Below, piece after piece: positions 20,692 to 30,197 of a stretch of 34,125 nt of DNA. This DNA is from Planctomyces sp. (GTDB lineage Bacteria; Planctomycetota; Planctomycetia; Planctomycetales; Planctomycetaceae): contig PNLE01000024.1 in the NCBI GenBank assembly GCA_013822855.1, positions 1 to 34,125 on the forward strand. Direction: 5' to 3'. The notes under the pieces were generated by a model that was given only the letters and a program-made list of their open reading frames with translations, was not told where the DNA came from and did no database searches. Position numbers and translations under genes: made by a program. How positions within the stretch are numbered: position 1 is the first letter of the stretch; each line of letters opens with the position of its first letter.

Positions 20692-21018
20692 TCAACGCCT
20701 TCACTGCGACGTAGGTTCCCGGAATTCGTACGAGACATCAGAACAGCGGGAAAAACGACCAGCCGTACCTGAAATTTCCGAGAGCGGGGTTGGCACCGGA
20801 ATTTCCTCTCCAACAGTTCGATCGTGCAGGCCGTAATTCAATCAGCGACCATCGAAACGATTCGCATCTCCCGACCGGCCAGGAAGGCCGTGGGGCAAGA
20901 GATTGAGGAATTTGTCTGCCGATTGTGGTTTGCTGGATCGGGTCTCCGATCGTTGTTTTCCTGTGAATCTTCAAATTTCTGGCCGCCCCCGCGGCTGTCA
21001 AACACGAAGGAGTTGTCG
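20692..21018. other. 327-base intergenic region
   Basis: Lies between the glycosyltransferase and HtrA genes, both on the plus strand. It should hold the HtrA promoter and possibly a terminator, but no clear element was identified. In-frame sequence upstream of the HtrA start is open from 20824 and is treated as non-coding. Confidence 0.4.
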
Positions 21019-22506
21019 ATGAATCTTTTGTCTCGATTTGGCAGCAGCCTGGCGACGTTGTCGGCCGGTGCGATCGTTGCGGTCGCCTCGATGCAGTACG
21101 CCGAACACAGCCAGGCGGTCGCCGTGCCCCGGGTTTTGACCCCCGGCGAATTCTCGATGGCCTTCCGCGAAGTGGCCACACAGAGTCTTCCGGCCATCGT
21201 CTCGATCCGCACGCTCAGCAAAGGGGGCGCGATGGAGACCGGCGGACTCTTGAACGGCGACGATTCCGCCATCCCCGATTTCTTCCGCAACGATCCCCGC
21301 TTCAAGGAGATGCTCAAGGCGCCCCGTCAACAGAAAGCGCCTCCGCAGCGCGGTATGGGGAGCGGTTTCGTCATCGACTCCAGCGGCATCATCATGACGA
21401 ACAACCATGTCGTGGACGGAGCCGATGAAGTCATCGTCACCCTCCAGAACGGCAAGGAATACGTCGCCAAGGACATCAAGACCGATCCCCGCACCGATGT
21501 CGCCATCCTGCGGATCGAAGGGGCCAAGGATCTCGCCGCGTTGCCCTTGGGCGACAGCGACACCGCCCAGCCCGGCGACTGGGTCATGGCCATCGGCTCC
21601 CCCTTCGGCCTCGATACGAGCGTCACTGCGGGCATCGTCAGCGGCAAGGGCCGCGGCATGGGGATCACCGAACGCGAAGACTTCATCCAGACCGATGCCG
21701 CCGTCAATCCCGGCAACAGCGGTGGGCCGCTGATCAACCTGCGTGGTGAAGTCATCGGCATCAACACGGCGATTTCGTCCCGCAGCGGTGGATACGACGG
21801 TGTGAGCTTCGCCATCCCCGTGAACATGGCCCAATGGGTCGGCAAGCAACTGGTCGCCAACGGCCAGGTGAAGCGAGCCTACCTCGGGACCTCCATCGGC
21901 CCGGTTGTCGAATCGATCGCGTTGAAGCTGGGTGCCAAGGCCGGTGAAGGGGTCGTGATCCAGATGGTCAAGCCGAACTCGCCCGCCGCCAAGGCCGGCC
22001 TTGAACCCGGCGACGTGGTGCTCTCGATCAACGGGGTCTCGGTCAACGATCCCCGTTCGCTGCAATCGGCCGTCGAACGTCTGGAGATCGGCAAGTCCTA
22101 TCCGCTGGTCGGCAAGCGACAAGGAAAGGATCTCAACCTGAGTGTCACCGCCGAGGAAATGCCGACAGACTTCACCCGCTCGCAGATTTCGCAGGCGGAG
22201 AAGCCCAAGAGCGAAGCTCTGGACAATGTCGGTATCGCCATCGACCGCCTCACACCGAAGATCGCCAAGCAATTGGGCCTCGAAGGTGAAGGAATCGTCG
22301 TGACGGAAGTGGCCGAAGACTCCGCCGCTGCTGCCGCTGGCATCAAGGTGGGTGACGTCATCGAGAAGATCGGCGACAAGGTTGTCGGTCAGACCAAGGA
22401 TGTGAAGGAAGCCTTCGCCAACGCCGATCTCCAGGAGGGTGTCATCGTCCACCTGCGAAACGCCGACGGCAAGCGGTTCGTCATCCTCAAAAGCCTCGAC
22501 GAATAG
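21019..22506 (+). CDS. HtrA/Deg-type serine protease with two PDZ domains
   Basis: A 495-residue protein numbered from the ATG at 21019, which follows AAGGAG at six bases. An N-terminal signal or anchor (~1-35) leads to an exported protease. The trypsin-like catalytic triad is His130 (TNNHVV), Asp160 (DPRTDVAIL) and Ser234 (NPGNSGGPL). Two PDZ domains follow: ~285-378 (YLGTSIGPV..., SINGVSV) and ~400-492. Together these match periplasmic quality-control proteases that degrade or refold misfolded envelope proteins. A Met/Gly-rich linker (~65-112) separates the anchor from the protease domain. It is followed by a terminator at 22590. Envelope-stress regulation is expected for the family, but no stress-sigma site was recognised. 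Confidence 0.93.
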   Translation: MNLLSRFGSSLATLSAGAIVAVASMQYAEHSQAVAVPRVLTPGEFSMAFREVATQSLPAIVSIRTLSKGGAMETGGLLNGDDSAIPDFFRNDPRFKEMLKAPRQQKAPPQRGMGSGFVIDSSGIIMTNNHVVDGADEVIVTLQNGKEYVAKDIKTDPRTDVAILRIEGAKDLAALPLGDSDTAQPGDWVMAIGSPFGLDTSVTAGIVSGKGRGMGITEREDFIQTDAAVNPGNSGGPLINLRGEVIGINTAISSRSGGYDGVSFAIPVNMAQWVGKQLVANGQVKRAYLGTSIGPVVESIALKLGAKAGEGVVIQMVKPNSPAAKAGLEPGDVVLSINGVSVNDPRSLQSAVERLEIGKSYPLVGKRQGKDLNLSVTAEEMPTDFTRSQISQAEKPKSEALDNVGIAIDRLTPKIAKQLGLEGEGIVVTEVAEDSAAAAAGIKVGDVIEKIGDKVVGQTKDVKEAFANADLQEGVIVHLRNADGKRFVILKSLDE

Positions 22507-22589
22507 TTCAGGATCATCCCTCCGACCGGGTCTCGAATCGTTGAGTCCCGGTTCACATCCCCCACAGTCCGCCACCCCCTGGCGGCAAA

Positions 22590-22629
22590 GAAGAGGCAGG
22601 TTCACGCAAGTGGCCTGCTTCTTTCTTTT
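22590..22629 (+). terminator. Rho-independent terminator after HtrA
   Basis: A GAAGAGGCAGG (22590-22600) and CCTGCTTCTTT (22614-22624) stem of about 11 pairs, with two G-U pairs, is followed by CTTTTG. It lies 84 bases past the HtrA stop. Confidence 0.65.
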
Positions 22630-22742
22630 GGCTCGTGGACGATGATTGATGGCAGGGTGGGTGATGGTGATGCTACACCTTATTGTTCTTTCAACAACGA
22701 GGTCATGGAGACCGCCTGATCCATCCCGGGGCCCGCGAGCCG

Positions 22743-23243
22743 ATGACACAGCAACTGGCCGACATGTTCGACAACGTGCTGCAGCCGCATGACAAATGGA
22801 TGCGGCAGGCACTCGATCTGGCGCAACAGGCGTTCGCCGAGGAGGAAGTGCCGATCGGCGCGGTGATCGTCCGGGAGGGCCAGATCATCGGGGCGGCCTG
22901 GAACCAGCGCGAGCAGCTCAAGGATCCCACGGCCCACGCCGAAATCGTCGCCATCACCCAGGCGGCGGAGGCGATCGGCGACTGGCGGCTGGAGGAGTGC
23001 ACGCTCTATGTGACGCTGGAACCCTGCCCGATGTGCGCCGGGGCCATCGTGCAGGCCCGCATTCCCCGCGTCGTCTACGGCATCACCGACCCCAAGGCTG
23101 GCGCCTGCCACACGCTCTACCAGATCACCGACGATCCTCGGCTGAATCACCGCTGCGCGGTCCTCGGCGGCGTCCTCGCGTTGGAGTGCAAGGAGATCCT
23201 GCAGGAGTTCTTCCGCCTCCAGCGCTCGCGGGGGAAGAAGTGA
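22743..23243 (+). CDS. tadA: tRNA-specific adenosine deaminase
   Basis: A 166-residue cytidine-deaminase-fold enzyme that makes inosine at the wobble position of tRNA-Arg(ACG). Zinc is bound by His65 (in HAE, with catalytic Glu67), Cys95 and Cys98 (EPCPMC, 93-98). The ATG at 22743 is chosen because the protein then begins just ahead of the usual TadA N-terminal helix; an ATG at 22764 is another option and no strong ribosome-binding site decides between them. The size is normal for the family. The membrane glycosyltransferase gene starts 34 bases after its stop, so the two may be cotranscribed. Confidence 0.92.
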   Translation: MTQQLADMFDNVLQPHDKWMRQALDLAQQAFAEEEVPIGAVIVREGQIIGAAWNQREQLKDPTAHAEIVAITQAAEAIGDWRLEECTLYVTLEPCPMCAGAIVQARIPRVVYGITDPKAGACHTLYQITDDPRLNHRCAVLGGVLALECKEILQEFFRLQRSRGKK

Positions 23244-23277
23244 ACCTTCCCTTTCCCCTTCAGACTCCTCTCAAGCG

Positions 23278-25089
23278 ATGACTCCCGTGACCCACCGTAA
23301 AGAGGGCAGACCTGCGAAACCATCAACCACGCCTGCGACTGGCGGGAGTGTCGCGGGGCTGGTCGTTTGGATCAAGAGTGTTCCCACCAGCTTCTGGCTG
23401 GTCATTGGCCTGGCGGCGCTGGTGCGGCTGTGGGGAACTTGGAACCTGAGTGTCGAGCACTTCGACGAAGGGGTCTATGCGTCGAACATCTGGTTCGGGG
23501 CCGACCAGGGGTATGAGTATCCCGCGAGATTCTTCTACGCCCCGCCCCTGTGGCCGCTCGTTCTGGAATGGACGCAGCTGATTGGCGGCATGTCGGGGCT
23601 GGGACACCCCGGCTGGCTGGTCATGCTCCCCGGCATCCTCTGCGGCATCGCCCTGTGCGGCATGATTTATAGTTTTGGCAAAGAGTTCTTTTGCGAGCAG
23701 GTGGGGTTGCTCGCGGGCCTGATGGCAGCTTGTTCGGATCTGCTGGCGAGCTACTCGCGCACGGCCCTCACCGACACGCCCGTCACACTCTGCATGCTGC
23801 TCGCGGTGCGGGCGATGGTCCGCTCGCTGACGGCTCCCACATGGGGGACGATCATCGCGGCGGGGGCGTGGACAGCGCTGGCGTGGAGCATCAAGTACTC
23901 CGGCTGGCTGCCGCTGGCGATCCTCTTGGCCAGCGAATTCGCCGGCTGGTTCCTCAAGTGCCATGTTCTGCCAGTCGCCCGCGTGCAGAAGATCACGCTC
24001 ACCATTTGCGCGATCGCCGTCGTGTTGTGGCTCCCCGTCCTCTGGGGCCTGCAAGCCACCGGCGGCTATCAGGCCGTTTCGGCGAACCACGCCCAGTATG
24101 TGACGGGCATGGAGCAGTGGTTCACGCAGTTTCAATCGCAATGGGAAACGATTCGGCACTACTCTGCGAGCTTCCTAATGCTGGTGCTCCCATTGGTCGT
24201 GGTTATCGCCAGTCATTTTCGGATCGGGGGATTGACGACCTTTCACGTTGGCTGGCTGACCTTCCTTTGCATAGTCGCCATGAGAATGGGTGACCTTCCC
24301 ATATGGATCATGTGTGGCATCGGCGCAGCTTGCTGGGGACTTGCACGACCAGAGTTTGCCGAGATTCATTCGGAATTACCGGTGGTTCGGACAACTCAAA
24401 AAGTCGCACCTATTGAAATCCAGAGAATCGCTCTGCTGTTTCTACTGATCTGGATCATGGGTCTATTGGTTACGATTCCGCTTTATCGGGCCTATCCGAG
24501 ATTGCTGACGCCCATTTACCCACCGAGTTTCCTGGCGTTTGCCTATGGATATCATCGCTTCGTTATATTCAGGATCAATCGCTATGCACAACAAGGTGTG
24601 ATCGAATCCAAGCGTCAATCCGTGTATATATCACCCCTCATGCTTGGGTTGGTAATGGCGATTTCCTTCGCCTTTGCACCTTTTGATGGCCCCCGCGCCT
24701 GGCAGGATCGCACGGCCCTTCTGGAAACGAGCCGAACCTTCCAGAAAACCATCCGCCAGAAGGCACCCTCCGGCCAACCGGCCATTGTCTATATTTACGG
24801 CGAGCCGTCGGTCTTCTGGTCGCTCAAGTCGCTGGGGTTCGATCTGGCGGGGCCGGTGCAGGATTTGGGGTTTGTCGACAATGATTCCCCCGCCGAGGTC
24901 TGGCTGGTGGTCGGGCCGCATGCCCGAAGAAGCCAACAGTTCCGTGAACAGTGGGAGTTACACGGAGATTCCTTCATCAAGGAAACCGAATCGTCGGCCC
25001 GGGTGAGCGACATCGTCCGACGGGACGACGAATCGCGTGAAGAGGCTGCGTTGTTTGAACTCCATCGATTGCGGCGCGCGGGATCGTAG
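23278..25089 (+). CDS. PMT/ArnT-like integral membrane glycosyltransferase (GT39/GT83-like)
   Basis: A 603-residue multi-pass membrane protein of the dolichyl-phosphate-mannose-protein mannosyltransferase / ArnT superfamily, which transfers a sugar from a polyprenyl-phosphate donor outside the membrane. The first membrane segment (~38-52) is followed by HFDEGVYAS (61-69), carrying the acidic pair typical of the catalytic first loop. About ten further hydrophobic segments run to ~residue 470, and a soluble C-terminal domain of ~130 residues follows. Acceptor is unknown. The stretch at 24170-24660 is clearly less GC-rich than the rest of the gene. The stop codon lies inside the left arm of a REPIN-like element. 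It follows tadA by 34 bases. Confidence 0.85.
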   Translation: MTPVTHRKEGRPAKPSTTPATGGSVAGLVVWIKSVPTSFWLVIGLAALVRLWGTWNLSVEHFDEGVYASNIWFGADQGYEYPARFFYAPPLWPLVLEWTQLIGGMSGLGHPGWLVMLPGILCGIALCGMIYSFGKEFFCEQVGLLAGLMAACSDLLASYSRTALTDTPVTLCMLLAVRAMVRSLTAPTWGTIIAAGAWTALAWSIKYSGWLPLAILLASEFAGWFLKCHVLPVARVQKITLTICAIAVVLWLPVLWGLQATGGYQAVSANHAQYVTGMEQWFTQFQSQWETIRHYSASFLMLVLPLVVVIASHFRIGGLTTFHVGWLTFLCIVAMRMGDLPIWIMCGIGAACWGLARPEFAEIHSELPVVRTTQKVAPIEIQRIALLFLLIWIMGLLVTIPLYRAYPRLLTPIYPPSFLAFAYGYHRFVIFRINRYAQQGVIESKRQSVYISPLMLGLVMAISFAFAPFDGPRAWQDRTALLETSRTFQKTIRQKAPSGQPAIVYIYGEPSVFWSLKSLGFDLAGPVQDLGFVDNDSPAEVWLVVGPHARRSQQFREQWELHGDSFIKETESSARVSDIVRRDDESREEAALFELHRLRRAGS

Positions 25090-25176
25090 GGTCCGCTGTG
25101 CGGACCATGTTGGGCGTGTCTTTTTATTACTCGCGACAACATACATAGTGAATATGGTCCGCGGAGCGGACTCTAC
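25086..25176. repeat. REPIN-like inverted repeat containing the upstream gene's stop codon
   Basis: The arms GTAGGGTCCGC... (25086-25108) and the reverse complement at 25154-25176 match at 20 of 23 positions. Each arm is itself palindromic (GGTCCGC/GCGGACC). An inner inverted repeat ATGTTG (25107-25112) / CAACAT (25138-25143) lies in the centre, which carries TTTTT. The structure fits two inverted REP units. Confidence 0.7.
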
Positions 25177-25197
25177 TACGGGGTTGGAGATACGCAA

Positions 25198-26787
25198 ATG
25201 AGGGTTTATCGACTGATTCTGGCGCTGTTGATCGTGTCGATATGCCGGGGCGTTGTGGCTGCTGAGCCGGCGCCGCCCAACATCCTGTTCGCCATCGCGG
25301 ACGATTGGGGATTCGGGCATGCCGGGGCTTATGGCTGTGCCTGGACGAAGACGCCGGCGTTCGACCGCGTCGCCAAGGAGGGTCTGCTGTTCCAGCATGC
25401 CTACACCCCGAACGCCAAGTGCGCGCCTTCCAGGGCCTGCATTCTCACGGGTCGCAATTCGTGGCAGCTCAAGGAGGCTGCCAACCATCTCTGCTACTTC
25501 CCCACCGAGTTCAAGAGCTGGGGCGAGGTGCTGGCGGAAAAGGGCTGGCATGTCGGCTACACGACCAAAGGGTGGGGGCCGGGCGAGGCCAAGGACGAGG
25601 CGGGAAAGCCCCGCGCCATGACCGGGCAACCCTTCAACAAGCAGAAGCTGACGCCTCCCGCCCAAGGGATCGGCCCCAATGATTATGCGGGGAACTTCAC
25701 CGACTTCCTCGACGCGTCGCCAACGGGTAAGCCCTGGTGCTTCTGGTACGGGTGCATCGAGCCGCACCGCGACTACGAGTTCGGCTCCGGCGTGAAGAAG
25801 GCGGGCAAGAAACTCGCAGATATCGACCATGTTCCCGCCTACTGGCCCGACAACGAGACCGTGCGTAACGACATGCTCGACTACGCCTACGAGGTCGAGC
25901 ACTTCGACACCCATCTGGGCCGGATGCTGGCGACGCTGGAGGCTCGTGGCCAGCTGGAAAACACACTCGTTGTGGTGACATCCGACCACGGCATGCCGTT
26001 CCCACGCTGCAAGGGGGGAGCGTACGAGGCGTCGAACCATGTTCCGCTGGCGATCATGTGGCCCCGGGGGATCAGCACGCCGGGCCGAAAGATCGACGAT
26101 TTCGTGAGCTTCGTCGACCTGGCTCCGACGTTCATGGATGTTGCGGGAGTTGCCTGGAGCGAGACGGGCATGGCCCCGACGGCGGGCCGCAGCCTAAGGG
26201 AGATCTTCCAATCCTCTAAAGACGGGCAGGTGAATCCCGCTCGGGATCATGTCCTCATCGGTATGGAGCGGCACGATATCGGCAGGCCGCAGGATGGCGG
26301 CTACCCGATCCGCGGTGTCATCCGCAAGGATGGACTCTATCTGCACAACTTCGAGCCAACCCGCTGGCCCGCCTGCAATCCCGAAACGGGGTATCTCAAC
26401 TGCGATGCAGGGGCGACGAAGACGTTTATCCTGGAAGCCCGCCGCCGGGCTGCCCAAGGGCAAGGCGGGAGCGATCTCTTCTGGAACCTCTGCTTCGGCA
26501 AGCGACCTCGCGAAGAGTTTTATGACCTTACCCAAGATCCGGACTGCGTGAAGAACCTGGCCAACGACCCGGCTTACGCCGCCCGCATCACCGCCCTCCG
26601 GGAGCAGCTCTTTGCGGAACTCAAAACCCAAGGCGACCCACGCATGGAAGGGAAGGGTTATCTTTTCGACGAGTACCCGCATTCGAACAAAGGCAACCGC
26701 AGCTTTTACGAACGCTTCCTCAAGGGAGAGAAAATGAACACCGGCTGGGTCGATCCCGGCGATTTCGAACCGACGCCACTCGATTGA
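25198..26787 (+). CDS. Exported arylsulfatase-type sulfatase
   Basis: A 529-residue type I sulfatase, of the alkaline-phosphatase superfamily. A signal peptide (~1-22, ending AAEPAPP) directs export. The metal-binding start NILFAIADD holds Asp35-Asp36. The formylglycine motif is CAPSR (75-79), where Cys75 would be converted by a formylglycine-generating enzyme; none is encoded in the window. [10 protein letters not shown] segment carries a further metal-site Asp-His. Such enzymes remove sulfate esters from polysaccharides or small sulfated compounds; planctomycetes have many. The substrate cannot be told. A GGAG site precedes the ATG at 25198. It is followed by the terminator at 26816. Confidence 0.92.
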   Translation: MRVYRLILALLIVSICRGVVAAEPAPPNILFAIADDWGFGHAGAYGCAWTKTPAFDRVAKEGLLFQHAYTPNAKCAPSRACILTGRNSWQLKEAANHLCYFPTEFKSWGEVLAEKGWHVGYTTKGWGPGEAKDEAGKPRAMTGQPFNKQKLTPPAQGIGPNDYAGNFTDFLDASPTGKPWCFWYGCIEPHRDYEFGSGVKKAGKKLADIDHVPAYWPDNETVRNDMLDYAYEVEHFDTHLGRMLATLEARGQLENTLVVVTSDHGMPFPRCKGGAYEASNHVPLAIMWPRGISTPGRKIDDFVSFVDLAPTFMDVAGVAWSETGMAPTAGRSLREIFQSSKDGQVNPARDHVLIGMERHDIGRPQDGGYPIRGVIRKDGLYLHNFEPTRWPACNPETGYLNCDAGATKTFILEARRRAAQGQGGSDLFWNLCFGKRPREEFYDLTQDPDCVKNLANDPAYAARITALREQLFAELKTQGDPRMEGKGYLFDEYPHSNKGNRSFYERFLKGEKMNTGWVDPGDFEPTPLD

Positions 26788-26815
26788 GGGTAGCCCTTCT
26801 CCACTACTTCAAAAC

Positions 26816-26855
26816 AAAAGCCCGGCGTTCCCTAGGGGAAACCGGGCTTTTCTCT
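26816..26855. terminator. Bidirectional terminator between the sulfatase and HPF genes
   Basis: AAAAGCCCGG (26816-26825) and CCGGGCTTTT (26842-26851) form a perfect 10-bp stem with A- and T-runs on both sides. It serves the plus-strand sulfatase and the convergent minus-strand HPF gene. Confidence 0.85.
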
Positions 26856-26911
26856 ATTCCGGGCGATCACCATTTCGCAGAGGCATCAACCGGGAGACAT
26901 GTCCCACTTGG

Positions 26912-27262
26912 TCACATGCCAGCCACGGCGAGGCTCTTCCGCGGCTGCCGGGCGGCGCGGGAGTGGTGCTTGCGATGGAGTTTCGCCAAGGCCTGCTCCA
27001 TACGATCGACCGTACGGGATAGCACGCGCTGGAGATCGGAGCCGGTTTCTTCGATCAGCACCCGCGTTCGTTTCGAATTCCCGACACGCAGACGGCAGCG
27101 CTTGTCGGGGCCACCTCTCGGGCCGTTGATGTCTTCGATTGTCATGTCGACATCAGCCGGAACCAATTGAAAGCGATCGAGAGCGAACGCCAGTTTGCGA
27201 TCCAGGAAATCCTTGAGATTTTGGGGAATCACCAATCCACGCGTGATGAGATTCGTTTGCAT
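26912..27262 (-). CDS. HPF/RaiA-family ribosome hibernation factor (short form)
   Basis: A 116-residue protein with the S30AE fold: MQTNLITRGL start, then helix LKDFLDRKLAFALDRF, strand VDMTIEDINGP and a long C-terminal helix rich in Arg/Lys (LHRKHHSRAARQPRK). Family members bind the 30S decoding region of ribosomes in stationary phase, blocking translation and in long forms causing dimerisation. The C-terminal dimerisation domain of long HPF is absent, so this is the short type. The ATG at 27262 is preceded by AAAGG at suitable spacing. The frame is open far upstream but that part has no family features. It is convergent with the sulfatase. Confidence 0.85.
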   Translation of the reverse strand: MQTNLITRGLVIPQNLKDFLDRKLAFALDRFQLVPADVDMTIEDINGPRGGPDKRCRLRVGNSKRTRVLIEETGSDLQRVLSRTVDRMEQALAKLHRKHHSRAARQPRKSLAVAGM

Positions 27263-27834
27263 CAGTCGCCTTTCTGTGACAAACCTCGACCTGCATGACC
27301 GACAGGCCGTGCAGGGAGCACAACAGCGAACCGGGAGAGGAATGAGCCATGAAAGTGACTTCGCAAATTCGCACTCCCCGTCGCTAAACATGGACAGTGG
27401 CCGAGAATTCAGACCACCACCCGACAAGTGAGGCGAGCAACTTGGGCGCAAGCCGGGGAGACTTCGAGGTGAAAAACTCACCTGTTGAAGTTCCGCAGAA
27501 GTCGCTGCCACAAAGGGCAGGCACAACACAGGAGGATGTCTTCGCACTTGAGACGGGCCGCACCGGTGAATCTTGGATTCACGAAGTGTTGGCCGAAGTC
27601 TGCAGCCTGCCTTGGTGTGTGGCGAAAAGGCGAGGCTTGGCGTTTCCTGACGTGTTGTGTCTGCCAACAGAGACAACGAAGTTCCGGCGGGGGGAGGATG
27701 ACAGAATCTCGCCCTTCCATCGGAATTTTTTGATATCGACGGAACTCCCCAAGCTGACACGATTTGTGTATCAATATCCCTTGCCACAAGCTGATCACCC
27801 GCCTGACTTTCTTGAAATGCAAGGATGCCCACCC
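27263..27834. other. 572-base divergent intergenic region
   Basis: Lies between the HPF gene (-) and rfbB (+). Two small hairpins are present: AGGTGA/TCACCT at 27467-27483 and GTGAATC/GATTCAC at 27566-27582. The HPF frame is open across the whole region and the rfbB frame from 27397, but the peptides look non-biological. Promoters for both genes must be here; none was recognised with confidence. Confidence 0.45.
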
Positions 27835-28857
27835 ATGAATGTTCTCGTCACCGGCGGCTGCGGATTCATCGGCTCGGCACTTGTCCGCAACCTTCTCCGT
27901 CAAACCGACTGGACGGTCGTGAACATCGATTGCCTGACCTACGCAGGTCATGTCGAGTCGCTGGAGGAGGGGCTGGAGCATCCCCGGCATCATTTGATCA
28001 GGAAACACATCGCCGATCGCGAAGCGATGGACGCCGCATTCGCCGAGTTCCAGCCGATGGCCGTCATGCACCTCGCCGCCGAGAGTCATGTCGATCGCTC
28101 GCTCACCGGCCCGGCGGAGTTCATCCACACCAATATCCTAGGCACCTACACTTTGCTCGAAGCGGCTCGCAGCCATTTCGGCAAGCTGGATGCGGCGGGG
28201 AAAGCCAAGTTCCGTTTCCTGCATGTTTCGACCGATGAAGTCTTCGGTGCGCTCGGGCCGACCGGCCAGTTCACCGAAGAGACCCGCTACGACCCGCATT
28301 CCCCCTATTCGGCCAGCAAGGCCTCCGCCGACCACCTGGCCCGTGCGTGGCATCATTCGTATGGGTTGCCGGTGCTGGTGACGAATTGCAGCAACAACTA
28401 CGGACCGTTCCAGTTCCCCGAAAAGCTGATTCCCGTGGTGATCCGCAAAGCGCTGGCCGAGCAGCCGATCCCGGTTTACGCCAAGGGGGAGAACGTCCGC
28501 GACTGGCTCCATGTCGACGACCACGTCTCGGCTCTGCTGCGGGTGCTGAACGCGGGCCAGATCGGCGAGACCTACGCGATCGGCGGGCGGGCGGAAGTTC
28601 GCAACATCGACCTTGTCCAGGTGATCTGCGAAGTCCTCGACGAACTGAGGCCCCGCTCCTCGGGCACCAAACACGCCGAACTGATTTCCTTTGTTTCCGA
28701 CCGCCCCGGTCACGACTTCCGCTATGCCATCGATTGTTCGAAGATCGAGCGGGAACTCGGCTGGAAGCAATCCGTCACCTTCCGTGAGGGGATGCGTTCC
28801 ACGGTCGAATGGTATCTCGCCAATCAAACCTGGGTCGAGGCGGTGCTCAAGCCGTAG
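27835..28857 (+). CDS. rfbB: dTDP-glucose 4,6-dehydratase
   Basis: A 340-residue short-chain dehydrogenase/reductase (extended) enzyme that converts dTDP-glucose to dTDP-4-keto-6-deoxyglucose, the second step of dTDP-rhamnose synthesis, in the cytosol. NAD binding is shown by GGCGFIGS (7-14). The catalytic Thr-Asp-Glu triplet is at 133-135 (STDEVFG) and YSASK has Tyr158 and Lys162. The length and motifs are normal for RmlB. The ATG at 27835 is taken as the start because it begins the nucleotide-binding strand; an AAGGATG lies about ten bases upstream. The rfbA, rfbC and rfbD genes are not nearby, so this is an isolated copy. Confidence 0.95.
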   Translation: MNVLVTGGCGFIGSALVRNLLRQTDWTVVNIDCLTYAGHVESLEEGLEHPRHHLIRKHIADREAMDAAFAEFQPMAVMHLAAESHVDRSLTGPAEFIHTNILGTYTLLEAARSHFGKLDAAGKAKFRFLHVSTDEVFGALGPTGQFTEETRYDPHSPYSASKASADHLARAWHHSYGLPVLVTNCSNNYGPFQFPEKLIPVVIRKALAEQPIPVYAKGENVRDWLHVDDHVSALLRVLNAGQIGETYAIGGRAEVRNIDLVQVICEVLDELRPRSSGTKHAELISFVSDRPGHDFRYAIDCSKIERELGWKQSVTFREGMRSTVEWYLANQTWVEAVLKP

Positions 28858-28889
28858 TGCGATGGATTGAGATGGACGCCGCTGCGCTC

Positions 28890-29864
28890 CTACTTCGGCA
28901 CTGCTTTGCGCTGCTTGCCGTTGGCGGTGCTGGGGGCGCTCATGGTTGGTTCGGCCGAGCCGTCGAGGGGGTCGCCGGGTTGGATCGCTTCGAGCCGCTT
29001 GAGGCCGTGGGCCACGTATTGCTCGCTGACATCGAACCCGAGGTATTCGCGCCCCAGCTTCTTGGCCACGGCGAGTGTCGTCGCGCTCCCCGAGAACGGA
29101 TCGAGGACCGTCTCGCCGGGGTTGGAGCACATGCGGATGATCCGCCCCAGAAGCTGCTCGGGCATCTGGCAGCCGTGGAAACCTTCGCGTTCCTTGAACG
29201 TCCCCGCCACCCGCGGGAAGTACCAGGTGTCTTCGCCGGCCGTGAAGCGATCCGAAAGATCCTGCGGCCTGAGCACCCACGTCGCGCTCGTCTGGCGGGC
29301 CATCTCTTCCACGGTGGGGGGGACCACCCAAGTGTCGTCCGGCAACCGCCCCTTGGGGTTGGCCCGCTTGTCGGCATAGACCAGTTGCCGGGCGGAGGGG
29401 ATGCGGTTCTCCAGTTCGTCGCTGCGGAAGGTGAACCGTTCCTTGTCCTTCACGAAGTAAAACAGGTGCGCGTGCGAGCGGGTGAACTTGGTTTTGCAGT
29501 TCACGCCGAATGTGTAGTACCAGACGACCCAGCTGCGGGTGTGGAAGCCGATCTTCTGCGACGCCACCTTGAGTTCGGCGGCGTATTCGTCGCCGATCGC
29601 CAGCCAGAAGCTGCCATCAGGCTTGAGCACCCGGTGCACTCCGGCGATCCAGGACTCGCACCACGCCAGATACTCCTGGCTCTCCTTCGAATCGCTGTAG
29701 ACATCGTAGGAGTAACCGATGTTGAAGGGGGGATCGGCGAAGGCCAGATCGACGGAACCGGCGGGCAATCGTCCCATCCCAGCCACGCAATCCTCCAACG
29801 ACAACATGCTCAAGAGAGTCTCCGATTCGATGCGAAGTGGTGGGAGGGATGATGGCAGCGACAT
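28890..29864 (-). CDS. Beta-class DNA (adenine-N6 or cytosine-N4) methyltransferase, orphan
   Basis: A 324-residue site-specific DNA methyltransferase. DPPFNIGY (44-51, motif IV) comes before DPFSGSATT (255-263, motif I), the order of the beta class, as in CcrM. A central target-recognition segment (~120-240) is basic and aromatic-rich ([20 protein letters not shown]). It is active on DNA in the cytosol. The methylated site cannot be told. No restriction endonuclease or specificity subunit is adjacent, so it is probably a solitary methylase, as used in cell-cycle or gene regulation in other groups; that role is inference. The ATG at 29864 is in a tandem GACATCCAGC repeat without a Shine-Dalgarno site; an ATG at 29807 is possible. 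It converges with rfbB, with 32 bases between stops. Confidence 0.88.
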   Translation of the reverse strand: MSLPSSLPPLRIESETLLSMLSLEDCVAGMGRLPAGSVDLAFADPPFNIGYSYDVYSDSKESQEYLAWCESWIAGVHRVLKPDGSFWLAIGDEYAAELKVASQKIGFHTRSWVVWYYTFGVNCKTKFTRSHAHLFYFVKDKERFTFRSDELENRIPSARQLVYADKRANPKGRLPDDTWVVPPTVEEMARQTSATWVLRPQDLSDRFTAGEDTWYFPRVAGTFKEREGFHGCQMPEQLLGRIIRMCSNPGETVLDPFSGSATTLAVAKKLGREYLGFDVSEQYVAHGLKRLEAIQPGDPLDGSAEPTMSAPSTANGKQRKAVPK

Positions 29865-30197
29865 CCAGCGACATCCAGAGGGGGGGACGTCGCCACGTGG
29901 CCGCGTGTCCTGGAATCTTCACCGCCCATCGCCGCGAAATCAATTCGCGCCGAGGGCCATCTCCCGTCATTCGGGGAAAGTGGTTGGCGAGTCTGCTTGG
30001 CAAATGGGGAAGCGGGGCAATTTTCAGCGAAGTTGACACCGGGGAAAGAGTCGCCGCAGTTTCTCGCGAGAGACCAGTTGCTCGTGGCATTGACAATTTT
30101 TTTTCGCTAGCATTCTGGCAGCCGGTCAACACAACGATTCGTGGGGGACAAAGACTGGCCCCGGTTCGCCACAAAGACTGATCGATATTGGTAACGC
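29865..30197. other. 333-base divergent intergenic region
   Basis: Separates the methyltransferase (-) from the S1 gene (+). It includes a TTGACA hexamer at 30090 followed by eight T, but no good -10 hexamer at normal spacing, so no promoter is called. It also carries a tandem 10-base repeat at 29859-29878, part of which is the methyltransferase start. Confidence 0.4.

Noticed and set aside
22527-22562. T-loop-like GGTTCACATCC sequence after HtrA, possible tRNA
   Set aside because: No acceptor, D-arm or anticodon-arm pairing could be built around it.
26784-27170. Plus-strand open frame over the HPF gene
   Set aside because: It overlaps a terminator and is antisense to a clear HPF-type gene.
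30090-30118. TTGACA hexamer as a possible -35 box for the S1 gene
   Set aside because: No acceptable -10 hexamer lies 16-18 bases downstream; TAGCAT is only 12 bases away.
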